Assembly (NCBI RefSeq): GCF_000327385.1
Contig: NW_008709146.1
Location: forward strand, 2,374,440 to 2,438,439
Direction: 5' to 3'
Length of the DNA stretch: 64,000 nucleotides
Source of the DNA: Lottia gigantea
Lineage: Eukaryota; Mollusca; Gastropoda; Lottiidae
Below the pieces are notes generated by a model. It worked only from the letters and a program-made list of their open reading frames with translations, made no database searches and had not been told where the DNA came from. A program made the position numbers and the translations under genes. Every line of letters starts with the position of its first letter. Positions within the stretch are counted from its first letter, which is position 1. Positions 36,067-48,438 of the stretch are shown here, piece by piece.

Positions 36067-36795
36067 CGATTATGGTAATGACTTGCTATTAGTTGGAAGG
36101 TTTTGTAGATATGGTTGTGATAAGCGTTTCTCGTGAATAGTTGAGAGTTATGTCTGATGGGAACTTAACTGAATATTGTGATAGAAATGTCTGGACATCT
36201 ATTTCACAGTTCGTTATTTGAGATCACAAGAGAATGTCGTGACCTGAAACTATCTGTAAAAAAGGAATTGTTTGACATCGTGTCTGACTTTTCTGTCGAT
36301 GTCATTCTATAAAAAAAATTTCAATAAAATATCATATGTAATAAACTCTGTAGTCTGATAGAGACCTGGCTATAATGCAGTATAAGTATAGTCGTCTATA
36401 TCTGAGGGATGACGACAAAGTACGGTGGTTTAAATGCAATAGCACTAGAAACACTGCAACTAACTTACTTGACACAGCTTAAGAGTTTTTGTTTATTTAC
36501 GGTTTATTTTCAGATCAGTTGAAATTAAATGGAGTTTTACGTCTAATTTTTTCGTTCTGGATTGAGCAATAGAACACGAAATTGAAATTAGTAAAATTGG
36601 TCTGTAACCATATTGAAGCAACGATCTCCGACGAGAGGAAGGTAGCTAAGTTTGGAAGTGATGCATAAAATTCTTAGTAATGCAAAATACAAATCCATAA
36701 ATTCTGCAGTTCGAAAATTGTGTCCGTCCTGAATGGAAACAATATGATGATCAATGTTATTCTATTAGTATGTTATCAGATGAACCATTGCTCCA

Positions 36796-36870
36796 GGAAT
36801 TCCCATCTCTATTATTGTATCTCTGGAATCACGTCTATAACTAATACAATATGAGATTCCATTGGGAATC
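36796..36870. repeat. 75-bp imperfect hairpin
   Basis: GGAATTCCCATCTCTATTAT followed by TGTAT (36796-36820) pairs with ATACAATATGAGATTCCATT followed by GGGAATC (36844-36870), with one 4-nt bulge and a 23-nt loop. The arms are about 25 bp, a size compatible with a foldback element or a small-RNA hairpin, but neither is indicated independently. Confidence 0.45.
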
Positions 36871-36945
36871 ACACAAAATAACTTAGCTGTTGTTTTAATA
36901 CTAATGACAGTGTTATTATAATCAGTGACAAATCACAAATTTCGT

Positions 36946-36985
36946 CACGCTATATGTTACTTCTGTCACTAGGTATGTCAACATG
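36946..36985 (+). other. Weaker recursive splice-site candidate
   Basis: ATGTTACTTCTGTCACTAG ends at 36972 and is followed directly by GTATGTCAAC. The acceptor tract is moderately pyrimidine-rich and the donor GTATGT is acceptable but not the GTAAGT of the other three sites. No strong second donor lies 40-50 nt downstream. Its position, 14.6 kb after site 2 and 11.4 kb before site 3, would fill the one long gap in the series. That is suggestive only. Confidence 0.22.
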
Positions 36986-37067
36986 TATTATCAGGAAGGA
37001 AAATAATATATTTACGTCTACTTATGTGATGGGGTAGTTAATTCTTTCTGGAACAGGGGAAACGGCT

Positions 37068-37198
37068 AGTCTGCGATACCAGTTATCTGGAAGATGCTGT
37101 TAACTTGTAATCTACAAACAATCACCAAGTCTGCGATATCAGTTAGCTGGAGGCGGATGTTAACTAGTTATCCTCCAACCAACAAAAGTGAAACAGTT
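37068..37198 (+). repeat. Dispersed short motif, two tandem copies (copies 3 and 4)
   Basis: AGTCTGCGATACCAGTTATC starts the first unit at 37068 and AGTCTGCGATATCAGTTAGC the second at 37128, exactly 60 bp apart. A trailing AGTCTGCC starts at 37199. Both contain CTGGA(A/G), TGTTAACT and a C/A-rich end, matching the order seen in the solitary copies at 4757 and 29548. The tandem form shows the probable full unit of about 60-70 bp, including an AGTCTGC head absent from the solitary copies. Confidence 0.65.
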
Positions 37199-40100
37199 AG
37201 TCTGCCATCTTAGTCATATAGTATATATATACCATACTAAGTTGGGTAACACTAATGCCAGGCATAAGTCCGTTACGTAAATCGGAATTTGAAGAATATG
37301 CCAAATGTACTACTAGACACTAAACCAGACAGACGAATAGGTGTAATCACAGAAACATTTGGAGAGGATCAATACATGACCAGGGACTGACCAGAAAGAC
37401 TCGACCAATATCCATATATCGGATCATTAACGTTCTCTACCAAACCTCCACCAGAGAGTCAATACATTGAACTATTAGAATCCATTATTTCTACACTGTA
37501 TTGAAGGAATCTATTGAATTTCCTTCTTTCTGAACCCTGAAATATCGTGGGTCAGTGTAAATTGATACCGAATACAGTATAGATATAGCGAGATGAAAGA
37601 AGGGATTATTAATGCTGTATTGATATTTGTAGAAATTAGTAAGAAAATATATCAATATTTCCTTGACCCATTTAACACAATTGACTATGTGGAACATTGC
37701 AAATTTCAGATATAATTCCGATGAAAATATAGGTTGAATTGTTAGTGTTTTGGAATAGAGGAAATATGTGTCTGATTTGAAAGAGACAGCTGGTTCGCCA
37801 TCTGTTTGACCAATCGTACGTTACTCTCAGAAACGGGGATTGTTAAGTTAAGCTAATCTAATTTACATATATTCAAGATAAGATATTTAATCGACTCAAT
37901 AAACAACAATCTTCACTTAGATACAGTTTGAAATCCCCCACATATTTTTGAAAGCAAAGCAAATGCGTGTCTTAATATTTTTTAAATGAAACTGTGACAT
38001 TATCAAACTTGTAATCATTTAAAATCTAAATCTATTTCTGTCTCTAATTTAATTTCAAATTCTTTTGTATAAAAAAAAATGCTGACAATAAATTTGTATA
38101 TAAAGATAGTTTTTCAAAAATTTCTTGAAAATGTCAGAAACATTATTCATAGATTGTCTGCGCCGTGACAAGAAAGAAATTGTGATATATACATTAAAAT
38201 GGATTTAATTTGTTTGTTGGAAAAAATGTGGGAAAATGTAGGTGACTGAACTGAAAAAGGGACATTCCTTCTTTCCTTCCAGTTTTAAGCCAGAAGGCAC
38301 AGTGAGCTATCCTTCATCTTTCTGGATCAACAAAAATACATCGAGTTTGTGAATATCTGTGAGGTGTCTTTTTGAAAAAATGACTTTGGTGGTTGACTGA
38401 TATTATGAAAAATTTCCAATTTCCCCTTTGCTATGTGCTCTTAGTGTACAATATTCAATAGCCTTAAATCTAATACCATTAACAGTATCCGCCCTCCCCC
38501 CACTGCAAAGAAAACCAGTTGGATTGGTGAAATAAGATAGCCACTGAGGTGACGTGTGTAAATAAAATGACCTAGAATCAGAATATTTACAGACGACAAG
38601 TTGTACGCTAACTCTGATTTACTGTCAATTTTCAAAAAGCTAACGATCGATATTTCGGTATTTAGTCTTAGTTGGAGCTTTCCAAAGACATTAGTCATCT
38701 TGTAGCAATGTACATAGATTAGTTTAATTTTGTCACAGGTTTTTTATTCGCTAAAATGTGTGAGTTGAAAAGCTGTAATGGAATCTGAATTTGAAGACAC
38801 AAAAATCGTTTGATAATAAATTGATATTTGGCTCTATGTGATTTTTGCGTAGTCTGTTGCATATAATTTTATGTAGGTGTTGCTGCGTATGCCCCTTTTG
38901 TACTTTAAAACTTCAAAATTTTTGCTAAAATGTTATATTTGTCTTTTTGGTGATGAACATTGTTGTTTAGTGCACACCCTTCACCCTGAATCCTGCCGAA
39001 AGACAGACTTCCTCTATGATTCATATTTGTGTCAATGAACTCGGAATATATTAACAATTTATTTCTGTAGTATCCTTAAAAATTTGCTCGATATACAGTT
39101 TATCTAGTCCCCAGACATCTATTGTTAATTGAATTAAAATGACATTATTGAATACCAGTAAACAATTGTTTTTAACTTGCAGCTTTTTATATAAAATATA
39201 GATTTTATAGTGAACGACCATGTTGGATATTGTACATTATTCAAAAATAAAGATGAAAGTAAGTCTCTACCGACGTCTTGCTGTTGCAATTCCCATAAAA
39301 ATCTATCACAAGACATATGCTGTCTCCATTATTCACGATTTGCCAACTCAACGAGCGAGAACATAAAAAAAATTGACTGGCGGATCGATAAAGTTGGTGC
39401 TTATTAAGGGAAATAAAATCAATGTGTTTAAAACGTAATTACTGTTTCTATGAGGAGTGAATTTGAGTTAATCACCCCTCGTCTCTTTATCGGCGACTGT
39501 TAACGAGGGAAGTGGAACGTCTACCTGTCGTGGACATCTGTTTCAATCTCCAACAACCTCTCTTTCCTCTCATCTCTAATGGTCAGTCGCTTGTCTCGTA
39601 CATCTGGTCCTCTCTCAAACCATTCTTTCATCCTTGATACCAACTGCCACTACCACCAAACCTCTTGATACTTTACTAAATTAATCATATTACTAACCAA
39701 CATTTAAATTCTCCATAAATAGACACGACCTGGGGTAGACTTTTGTATTGTTAACCCACTAAAGATGGGATCCTGAACTTCCTCGAGCAATGTCTCGCTT
39801 TATCGTGGTAAATGTCATTTAAGTCTTGAAAGATAAACCGTCAGTCTAATCGTTCAGATAGTGCAGGTTTGTACTTTAATTGTATGTATTTTTGATATCA
39901 CACTATCGAAATCAACCATAACAATATTATCTAGGCATGTCAGAAAAATGTAAACAATTTTGACTCTTGGAATTGGGTTGTTTAATCTATCTTTGCATGG
40001 TACCAATGCTTTCTGGTGCTATGACGTTGACAAAAGCGAAAGGATGCAAATATGTACTAAGCCCCATACATTATTGAATATGTCTATTTGTATTGACTAA

Positions 40101-42316
40101 TCTTATACCCTTCAATTATATAACCTATATTAAAATAAGTCGTTTTACCACATATGTTGTCTTGTTCTGAGTTTAGATTCAGATTTATTTATTGGCTTTT
40201 AGCGTCAATTTTAATCAAATATAGATGTGGTTTTCTTTGCCATTCCTATCGATAATTACATCTAATTAAGCCAGAGCTTTGATTTCTGACAGTCTAATTA
40301 AGCGGCGAATCCTTTAAGCATTATTGGATTTAAGGTTCTGAGAGAAGCTAGACACTTGGTTAAGCCATGAATGTCAATTTCGTTAACTTGTACGACATTG
40401 GTGGTTAACTGGTGGATGTCTGAACGAGAAACGTTTCTGAAACACTTGGTCTTATGTATATTAATTTCTTTAGATCCTTAGTATTTTAAAGATATAACAA
40501 TAATGCTGAATATTAGTCATGTTCTAATATATTTAGAATGCATTAAAACAGGACATATATTCAGTCGTAACAAAACTATGCCGATGTAAGCAATATATCC
40601 TGGAGGACCAACACATTCAAAGATAGACAACGCCAGTGACAATGACATTTAAGTCTGGATGATTTTCAGAATTGTTTAATTTATAATACTCTTCTCACTC
40701 ATATGATATTCACTAAAGGGAGGTGTGAAATAATGTATATTATGGAGATTGTATATGGATATATTAATAATTCATAATGTATATTAATCACATTACATGT
40801 ACATGTATATATATTATACACAATTACCATTGTAAATGAACAGTATACTTTCATATACGTATTGATTTTGTGTTTGAATAGAAATACGATTAGACATCAA
40901 ACGGTGATCATACGTTAAAGAATTTCAGCAATGTTGGCAAGAATGTTGTCAATTGTAGCATCAAAAACTTTACTGCTCATTCTAGGGTGTGTTACTCGAT
41001 ATTCATCTCACCAATTATGCCACAAAAGTAAATTAGATAGCTCTGTTTCAGGTACTGTTTGAAGGAACATATTATCATGAAGAATATTCCACCCCTTAAC
41101 ATCTGTTTCATCGTACTGTATTCTGATTTACATAATTAATAGAATTATGGTAGAACTGTCATTAATTATGATATAGAAAGACTTCGTTATGTTTTATATA
41201 TCATTCTAAACGACCATTGTTGCGGTCATTGTGACTTCGCTTAAGTCTTGGATTCTGATTGGGAATGGCCAGCTATTTTACCCGCACCAATTGGCCTTGC
41301 AGTTCGATCTGTCTTGGTAACGAGAATCATTCTTTATTGGATATTTGGGTATGATGATGTATAATATTAACACGAGCAGAAGCATACCACCAAAATAGCT
41401 TTCTGAGCAGGTGTGAGCACTTGTTATACTATAATGCTCTTGTATGTCTATTATCATTCCCTGATACGATTACCAGTCAGCTAGGCTGTGAAGAGTTGAA
41501 AAGACTCTCAGCTGTAAGTTTGTTATCTCAAGTCCACTACATCTGACCACTGGCATTTTACATACTGATTGAGTTAAGTGCCTGAAAATGGTTCTAGATT
41601 CACAGACCTCTTGAAATGGACTATGAATAAATTCCAGTAAATGGTATTCGACATAAATAGATTTACCAGTATGTCTTTATAAATGTACATGAAAGACTGC
41701 TGTCTGCTGGTGTTGGATAAAGACAAAGTGTTATCTATTGTACGTAATAGTGAGTGATAAACTTTTTGTAATAAAATAAGTTCATACTTATATTTTGATC
41801 TTTGAAGCAGGATTTGTGTTACTAACAAATTCTCCTTTATTTTAAAACGTGAAATTAAACGTGTAATTTATTAATAAAAGAATTGTTTACGGTTGTCACT
41901 TTTCAAATGATCAATTTATTAATTTTTAATAATCAAAATGGATGTCATTACAAAATTTCTCTGTGGAATTAAAACAATGGCGGACAGCTTGATATCAGGA
42001 TATTTAACATGAAATTCCAACGTCTAAAAACGATCTGACCCGATTCCAGGAAATTATGTTGTCACTTCATCCGACAGTTGGTTCGCGTACTTTGCCAATG
42101 CTCACGAAAATCACGTGCACTTATCGACTAAATGTGCACATGAGATTGTCACCAATTCTAGTAGGGTTCTTGTTGCATTGATAAGATCACGTGCCAGTGT
42201 ACTGACCCTTACTTTGATCCTTGTATTAATCCTATTGTAATCCCAGTCTGAATTAAATATTCTTTAATTACTAACCTAATTTACAGAGGGCACCATTAAA
42301 GACAGAGCGTGTCTCG
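37199..42316. other. Non-coding stretch
   Basis: 5.1 kb without a recognised gene, SINE, LINE or tandem array. Open frames reach 85 codons at most. Confidence 0.5.
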
Positions 42317-42440
42317 TGACCCCTCTTTTCATCATGACCTTGATATCTGTTTCAGGGGTCAACCAACTTAGTAATTGAGATGTTACATCCATTTTCATTG
42401 GTTGGAGTAATTGTGTACTTCCGAATTAAAATGACCTTGA
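42317..42440. promoter_or_regulatory. Cluster of nuclear-receptor half-sites
   Basis: Within 124 bp lie TGACCCCT (42317), TGACCTTGA (42335), AGGGGTCA (42354) and TGACCTTGA (42432). TGACCTTGA is the reverse complement of TCAAGGTCA, the extended half-site of monomer-binding receptors of the ERR/NR5A/ROR type. Two perfect copies plus an inverted AGGGGTCA pair in so short a span make a plausible intronic enhancer. This is motif evidence only. Confidence 0.33.
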
Positions 42441-44787
42441 AACAATGAGGGATGCTGGGTAGCCGAAGGCGACCTAGTGCCATGTATTATTAGTGTGGGA
42501 GCTAGTCATATGCCATGCTTTTATCGAAATTGTCGTTTGGCCCAAAGTAATATTTTACAATAATGGAAATGTGGAATTAGATGACACCAAGCAACATGTA
42601 TCTGTCTTTGTTTTTTAAGACCATCACTTCCTGGCTTTATTTCATCCAATGTGGGATATTGGAACGGAACGTATAGTGAAATCACTCAAAACTCTAGATA
42701 AATTGGTAGCAATACCAAGGATAAACTTGATCAACTTGATCGTCGAGCTTTGATGGACAGGTACTTGTCTATTAAAGACTGTATTAATATATAATTAAAA
42801 AGTCATCTATCGAAGTTTCAAATCTATCAATTTACCCCCTCTCATCATATTTAAGTAGTTAATTCCTTATTTGTAAATCTTAACAAGCTAATTATTTTGT
42901 CAAATACGGATTGACGAAAAACACTGATCTGTCAACTTGAATCTTGTTCATAATTTGCTATTGATCCGTAGTATGACAGGTGATGAAAATTAGTCAATAT
43001 CAGATAACACATAATTACTGCCCGTATTCTACTTTTAGTCCGTCAATTATTTCAAGTACCTCTGTGAGAAAATCCCATATGGTCCCAGTTTCAAAGACAC
43101 CCTCATGGTATTGATCCTATCAAATTGAAACTATTATGAAAATTTGGTTAAAAAATGTTATTGTCCGCGAAATTTGTTAATTAGATAGGCTGGTATCGCA
43201 TGTTAACAAGAAAGTTCTTGGTCAGTTTGTACTGAAATTGCGGGTTTTATTGCTATTGAAGCTTCTTATAACGCAAAACGTTTTTTTAGAAATCCCTGCC
43301 GCAATGTAGCCCTACTGTCAAACGTAGGTGAGATACTCACAAACAAAACTGTCGAACGCATCCAGCAATTTAACCCTTAAATAGACATCCTCGCTTCAGG
43401 TCATGAGAATATAATTTATAATAAACAATTTCTGAAGAAAAACAAACAAGCGATTGACAGCAGAAAAGAGACTAAAGACGTAGAAGAAGCTGAGTAATTA
43501 TTTTTACCTGAAATCTGTAACAATTATCTTAGTAACATATAGCTGATTACCTGGTCCAAGGTTCATGACCAGTAGTTGACGTCAGATCATGTTTCGTGAG
43601 ATATTTATCCACCTGTATTAACGTCCACTTACCTCACATTCCATGGTCAGGAGATCAGAGTTGAGTCGGGTACTTAGGACAAGGACTGACTTATCTTGTA
43701 TTAAACTTAGCCAGGTTGTAACAAATAAACACTTGATGGTGTGGACCAAGCAATTATATTGGTTACGCTGTTGAAATGAAACCAAAATAACCATCGAAAT
43801 ATGTTCAATAACTAAATCTGATCAATTTGTCAGTAATGAGAATGCTATTTTACAAATTTATCAGATGGAAAATGGTCGTAGACAGCAAAGTTAAACTCAA
43901 ACGTTTAAGGTTCTTTGAGAGCCATTAAGCATTTCTCAATTTGTTCCTATATTTTCAATGGTCAGAAAATCTTTGTTAATGCCAGACAAAACCATGACCA
44001 AGAAGTCTCAACGTCATTCTAAGCCAAGATTAGTAGTTCTACTTTGGTTAAAACTTGATCAAAAGGAAAGTACTAGTCCAAGCTCTTCTAATACCTTCTT
44101 CTTTTGGAAGGATCATCCAGATACCTGTCATGTTTCAGCGTCTTACGGAGACTTGATCAGTTATCACGAACATATTGGTATGAGCTAGATCTATCCAGGA
44201 TAATATATAGCAATCCAGAAAGGATGGGTTAAACATACTTCTGATACTCTTTATATAGGTTTACACGATTCTAAGAATCTAACAAAGGTATTTTAACATG
44301 CCAAAGAACAATCCTGTGCTTTATCGTATAAGTTCATCTCCACCAATCACTACATGACCATTAAACAGTAGTTCACACCTTTCTTTGCACGAAATGCACA
44401 CATGTATTTTCAAACAGATGTACAAGAAAATGAAAGCAATGGAGCTTTCTCTTTTCTTTGTTTCCTCTTCATATCCCAAATTTAATTTGTGTTAGAAAAT
44501 CAATTACAATTTTGTTATTTGTAGTCCATGTGACCAGGTCAATGGAAGCATATTATTAATCTTCAAAGATCTGACAAGTGTCCGAAAAATATTCTGTTTG
44601 TCAAATAGGGCGTTTAATTTAATTTTTAAATCAAAGCAAAGTATCTGTTGACCAGTACTGTCCCTCCCCTAAAGGCATTTTTGTAACTATATGAGTTAAT
44701 TGAAGAATTATCACGGCTGTCCTTTTGTCCTTCACCCCACCTGTCACAACTGACCCCTTCATTGTCCCTTTCTTTGACTTTTCTACT
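42441..44787. other. Non-coding stretch
   Basis: No gene was recognised. A minus-strand GAG|GTAAGT donor-like word at about 43628 has no pyrimidine tract and no open exon before it. Confidence 0.45.
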
Positions 44788-44801
44788 TGACCTCAAGGTC
44801 A
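44788..44801. promoter_or_regulatory. Everted nuclear-receptor site with extended half-site
   Basis: TGACCTCAAGGTCA combines two opposed half-sites two bases apart, and its right half is a perfect TCAAGGTCA. It sits in a pyrimidine-rich stretch (44715-44800) that also contains TGACCCC. It is 2.4 kb from the similar cluster at 42.3 kb. Confidence 0.3.
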
Positions 44802-46424
44802 CCATTTAGGCGCCCCCTTACGGACAATAGAATGTATTCAATGTTTTATTTTGTTCTAAACATTTGAGTCAATATTTTTCCAGTTGAGATAATTGCTCTA
44901 TTTTAATTCAAGGCAAGATTTTATTAGCCGACAACTTCAATTAAACGTGTGTAAATTTATTTTTCGTTTCGATTTATTTGATTTCTCACTTCCTTAAGTC
45001 AGTTAGCTATTTGTACAACACTTCTTCATATTCTGTTCCGTGTGTATTACGTAAGCACTTTTTGTGATGAAGATATCACGTGATCTTGGAAATATATTGA
45101 CATATTATTGAAGAAAATATTGCAGTGGAAATTACCGTCTCTAAATCTCGAACGAGTGCGATATACTTGATAAAATGTCGTTTTTATTACACGTATTTAT
45201 GGTGATATTGGCATTAAATTGTTTGGAATTCTTTGGTGCGTGTTTATTTCGATAAAACTGAAGACAAGTGTAAAAGTTTAAGAGTTAAATAATCACCTAT
45301 TAAAATGTTTCTATATAATCTGTGTACTCTATCACCTGGTATTTAATTGAATAAAACATGTAATAAAACAGCTTATAGTTGATATCGTGACGCTTAATTT
45401 AGATATATCGCTTTTTCTGATATTGTTGAGATATTTCCAAGCGGCTCGGAGAAATTTGTTCAATTAGGCTCTAAACAACAATGCAAGAAAGGATCAAAAG
45501 GCACGAATGCCTGAAGGAACATTTTAATTTCTATGAAAAAAAATATACCTTACTCCAGACAACCACGCTATCGCCATATTTATTTGCAATAAACAAGTCA
45601 TGAACTGAATGAATACCACAAAACGTACCAAATTGACATAGTGAACTACTTAGTTACCTTTGTTCCCCCAAATCGAAACTGCCTAAAAATGTTTCAAGAT
45701 CGATGTTAAAAGAGAATCATTGTACATGTTTCTATACTACTCTTTGAATTGAAGTAGAATAGACACTGAAGTGTACACGTAGCAGATTGTGTAAAGCAGA
45801 ATGAAATTGTGCTCTAGTTGGTGTATTTTAGTGGCTAAATCAGTCCCCCACCATTCTGAATATATCTTGACTATGGAGTATAACTGATATGAAAAGACAG
45901 TTTTACAGCATTATAATAGTGATATTTGAAGATATGTGTTTTATGATCGAATTATTATCATCATATTACCGTGTAATAATTCGTAATCAATAGAATCAGA
46001 ACCGATACGAAAGTGTAATCAATATTAAATAATTATGTAAGCAACACTAACAATGATCAAAGAGAAGTCGAGTTTTAAGTCAAGAAATCCGTTCACGAAA
46101 AGTTTATTTCTATAATGGGCTAATAACTGTAATAAGCATAAGAAAGCCTTGTAAAACCGAAAGGGACTCATTGTCAATCTTTCCCCTTCATATTTTTGAA
46201 AGTGCATTTGAAATTATATAATTTGACTATATGACTGTTAACTATCGCAAACTTAACAACTTCAGAAAATATTGATTATTTAGTAATTTCTTGGATTTTG
46301 TTTTTAACAAAAAGTTAAGGGTGCCCACTAGCTTGGAATACGCCCGATTAATTAATGACTACCATAATATTAACCCACCATAATTACAAGTATTACAAGT
46401 CATGTTATTTTGACACGAAGTTCC
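44802..46424. other. Non-coding stretch
   Basis: No gene or repeat was recognised. Confidence 0.5.
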
Positions 46425-46612
46425 AGTTGGTACCAACACCTGTCCATTTCTAGTCTGAAACATCTACCTCTGATAGATATTTAGAGTAGAGGTATGAAAC
46501 AGCCCCACTAAACAGTGTGTAATTTTCTGTCTCTACACCAGCCGACAACTTTCAAAATAGATATCAGAGGCTTGAATAGAGGTAGATGTTTCGGTCTAGT
46601 CTATTTCCAGAG
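46425..46612. repeat. Inverted-repeat element, about 190 bp
   Basis: CTAGTCTGAAACATCTACCT (46450-46469) is mirrored by AGGTAGATGTTTCGGTCTAG (46580-46599), with two mismatches in 20. Weaker pairing extends outward (CCATTT versus AAATAG) and inward (GATAGATAT versus ATATCAGAG). A third, partial TAGAGGTATGAAAC word lies between the arms. The arrangement suits a non-autonomous foldback or miniature inverted-repeat transposon. No flanking duplication or other copy was found in the window. Confidence 0.55.
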
Positions 46613-48371
46613 TTTTTGAACTACGGGCCACTGTAATTCCATTGTTATTAATCCGACAGTAGAAAGGTGAATAAGGGTAAAAGTTATTGTTAATGTTTCG
46701 TGTATCTATTCTCTAAATTCACTCACTGATTGCATAATAAAGGCCGAGAATAATACAAACTTGTTAACTCTGGAAATTATTATTGATTTCAAATTCACTG
46801 CTTTCTAATCCATCATATTGACACTTTTCTTCCCCTTTTTTCATTCAAATATCTTTTTATATCCGTCACACTTTTTAATTTTCTTTTCTTCTATATATTT
46901 TAATGAGGTTTGATCTAATAAAAGGTATTTACCTACTCGCAGACAATAAAACTGGCTATAACACTCGAATCAAAGGTGTTCACAATAGATTATTCCTTGT
47001 TAATTTCAGACAATTATTCCGAAGAAATTAAGCGTAGCTTAGATAATGTACAGGTTCATTCAGTGTAATAGAATTTTAATGCTTTATCAAAAATAGAAAA
47101 CATGTTGATACTGGAACTTCTTTTACTTAAGAAGGAATAAAATGATGATTCCAAGTGCTTTTAATGACGCAATGAGCTGCAAAGACCGGGAACAATTGAA
47201 TGAATTTAGGTTTTGTGTTGATTGTAATTTTCCTGTTTTGTTGGTTGTACGTTATCGGTTCCACTAGCATATTATTAATTTGTCATTTTGTTAGCTCACC
47301 TAAAACGCTATTGTTACGTAGCTTTTGAACGTTTTTTTTATCAATTCAACGCTCAGATCGCTAAATGTCTTGGGAATCCAAAGATTTTTGCAAGCCATCA
47401 CTTCAGAAACAAATATTATCCTTTAATATTCTCAATTCACTTGAGCCTTAACTATCCATTCTGTATGTCAAATGCACAACTTCTCATCTGCGAATATAAT
47501 ATAAAGATGAAATCTGTAAGGAGTTCTAATCTTGATTAGCAATAGAAAATTTCAATTTGTATTCCATCACGCAGATCCTTCTACTACAATCTTCACATCG
47601 TAAATTACCTTCGATTCCTTTCCCTCAAGTCATCTTCATGTAAATCATATTTTTTCTGATTTATTCATACAATTTGGCCATCATAATCCCTAGATGACGT
47701 ACATTCTTAGATTGAAAATAAAATTTGTGCTAAGAAGTGAGCTGAAAGGTTATAATAGAATGGATGAGAAAATCAGTTGGATTATTCTCTACCAAGTTTC
47801 CGTGTAAATGATCAACTTTGCAAGTCACTATGGGAGTATAGTACACTAATAGATTTCTGCAATCTAGATATTTTATTATCATCTAATAACAAAAAACATG
47901 GCTTTTATAGGAAAATATCTTTGAGCAGTAATCTGAGCTTCTAATCTCTCTCCTCCGTAATGATAAGAGAAAAAAACTATATCGATATTACAAATAATGG
48001 TTTTTATGTAATAGTGAAGAATAGCATACATCATATACGCTCCAAGTGAATCCACCGGTTTTTATTTCATTATTCTTCTTTGAAAGTGAACATTAAATCT
48101 AATTGACCTGTAACAGAGCTTTCAACTAGCTTCCAGAATAGGTTCATTGCATATTCTGTTCAGTACAAAAGACGTGTAAGAACACTTCTGTAACCCTGTT
48201 TCAGTGCATTATGTGAATAGTGACTTGTTACCTTTCATTCAACGTAATCTTTAGCAGTGACGTTCAATAGATACCCCATTTCAGCTATTGACTGGCCCAA
48301 AATCCATAGGGCATGTTTACTTACTATAAAAAATTTTTTGTCGATTCGAAATACTTTTGAAATGCTTATGT
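46613..48371. other. Non-coding stretch
   Basis: No gene or repeat was recognised. Confidence 0.5.
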
Positions 48372-48438
48372 ATATTTTTTTGTATTTTCAGGTAAGTTAT
48401 ATACCGTTCAAGAGATTTGTTTGCTGGTGAACGTGAGT
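48372..48438 (+). other. Candidate recursive splice site 3 with RS-exon donor
   Basis: ATATTTTTTTGTATTTTCAG ends at 48391 and is followed at once by GTAAGTTATA. Upstream, no AG dinucleotide occurs for about 80 nt, a long AG-exclusion zone typical of genuine acceptors. A second donor, GTGAGT, lies at 48433-48438 and defines a 41-nt RS-exon (48392-48432), stopped in two of three frames. The site is 26.0 kb downstream of site 2. Of the three it has the cleanest acceptor. Confidence 0.72.

Noticed and set aside
41255-41315. AGTTCGATCTG as a pol III B box
   Set aside because: The upstream A-box candidate is too close and does not match. A local TTGGCC/GGCCAG pairing explains the look of the region.
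43622-43645. Minus-strand GAG|GTAAGT as a recursive site
   Set aside because: The stretch before it on the minus strand is not pyrimidine-rich, so there is no acceptor; at most a donor-like word.
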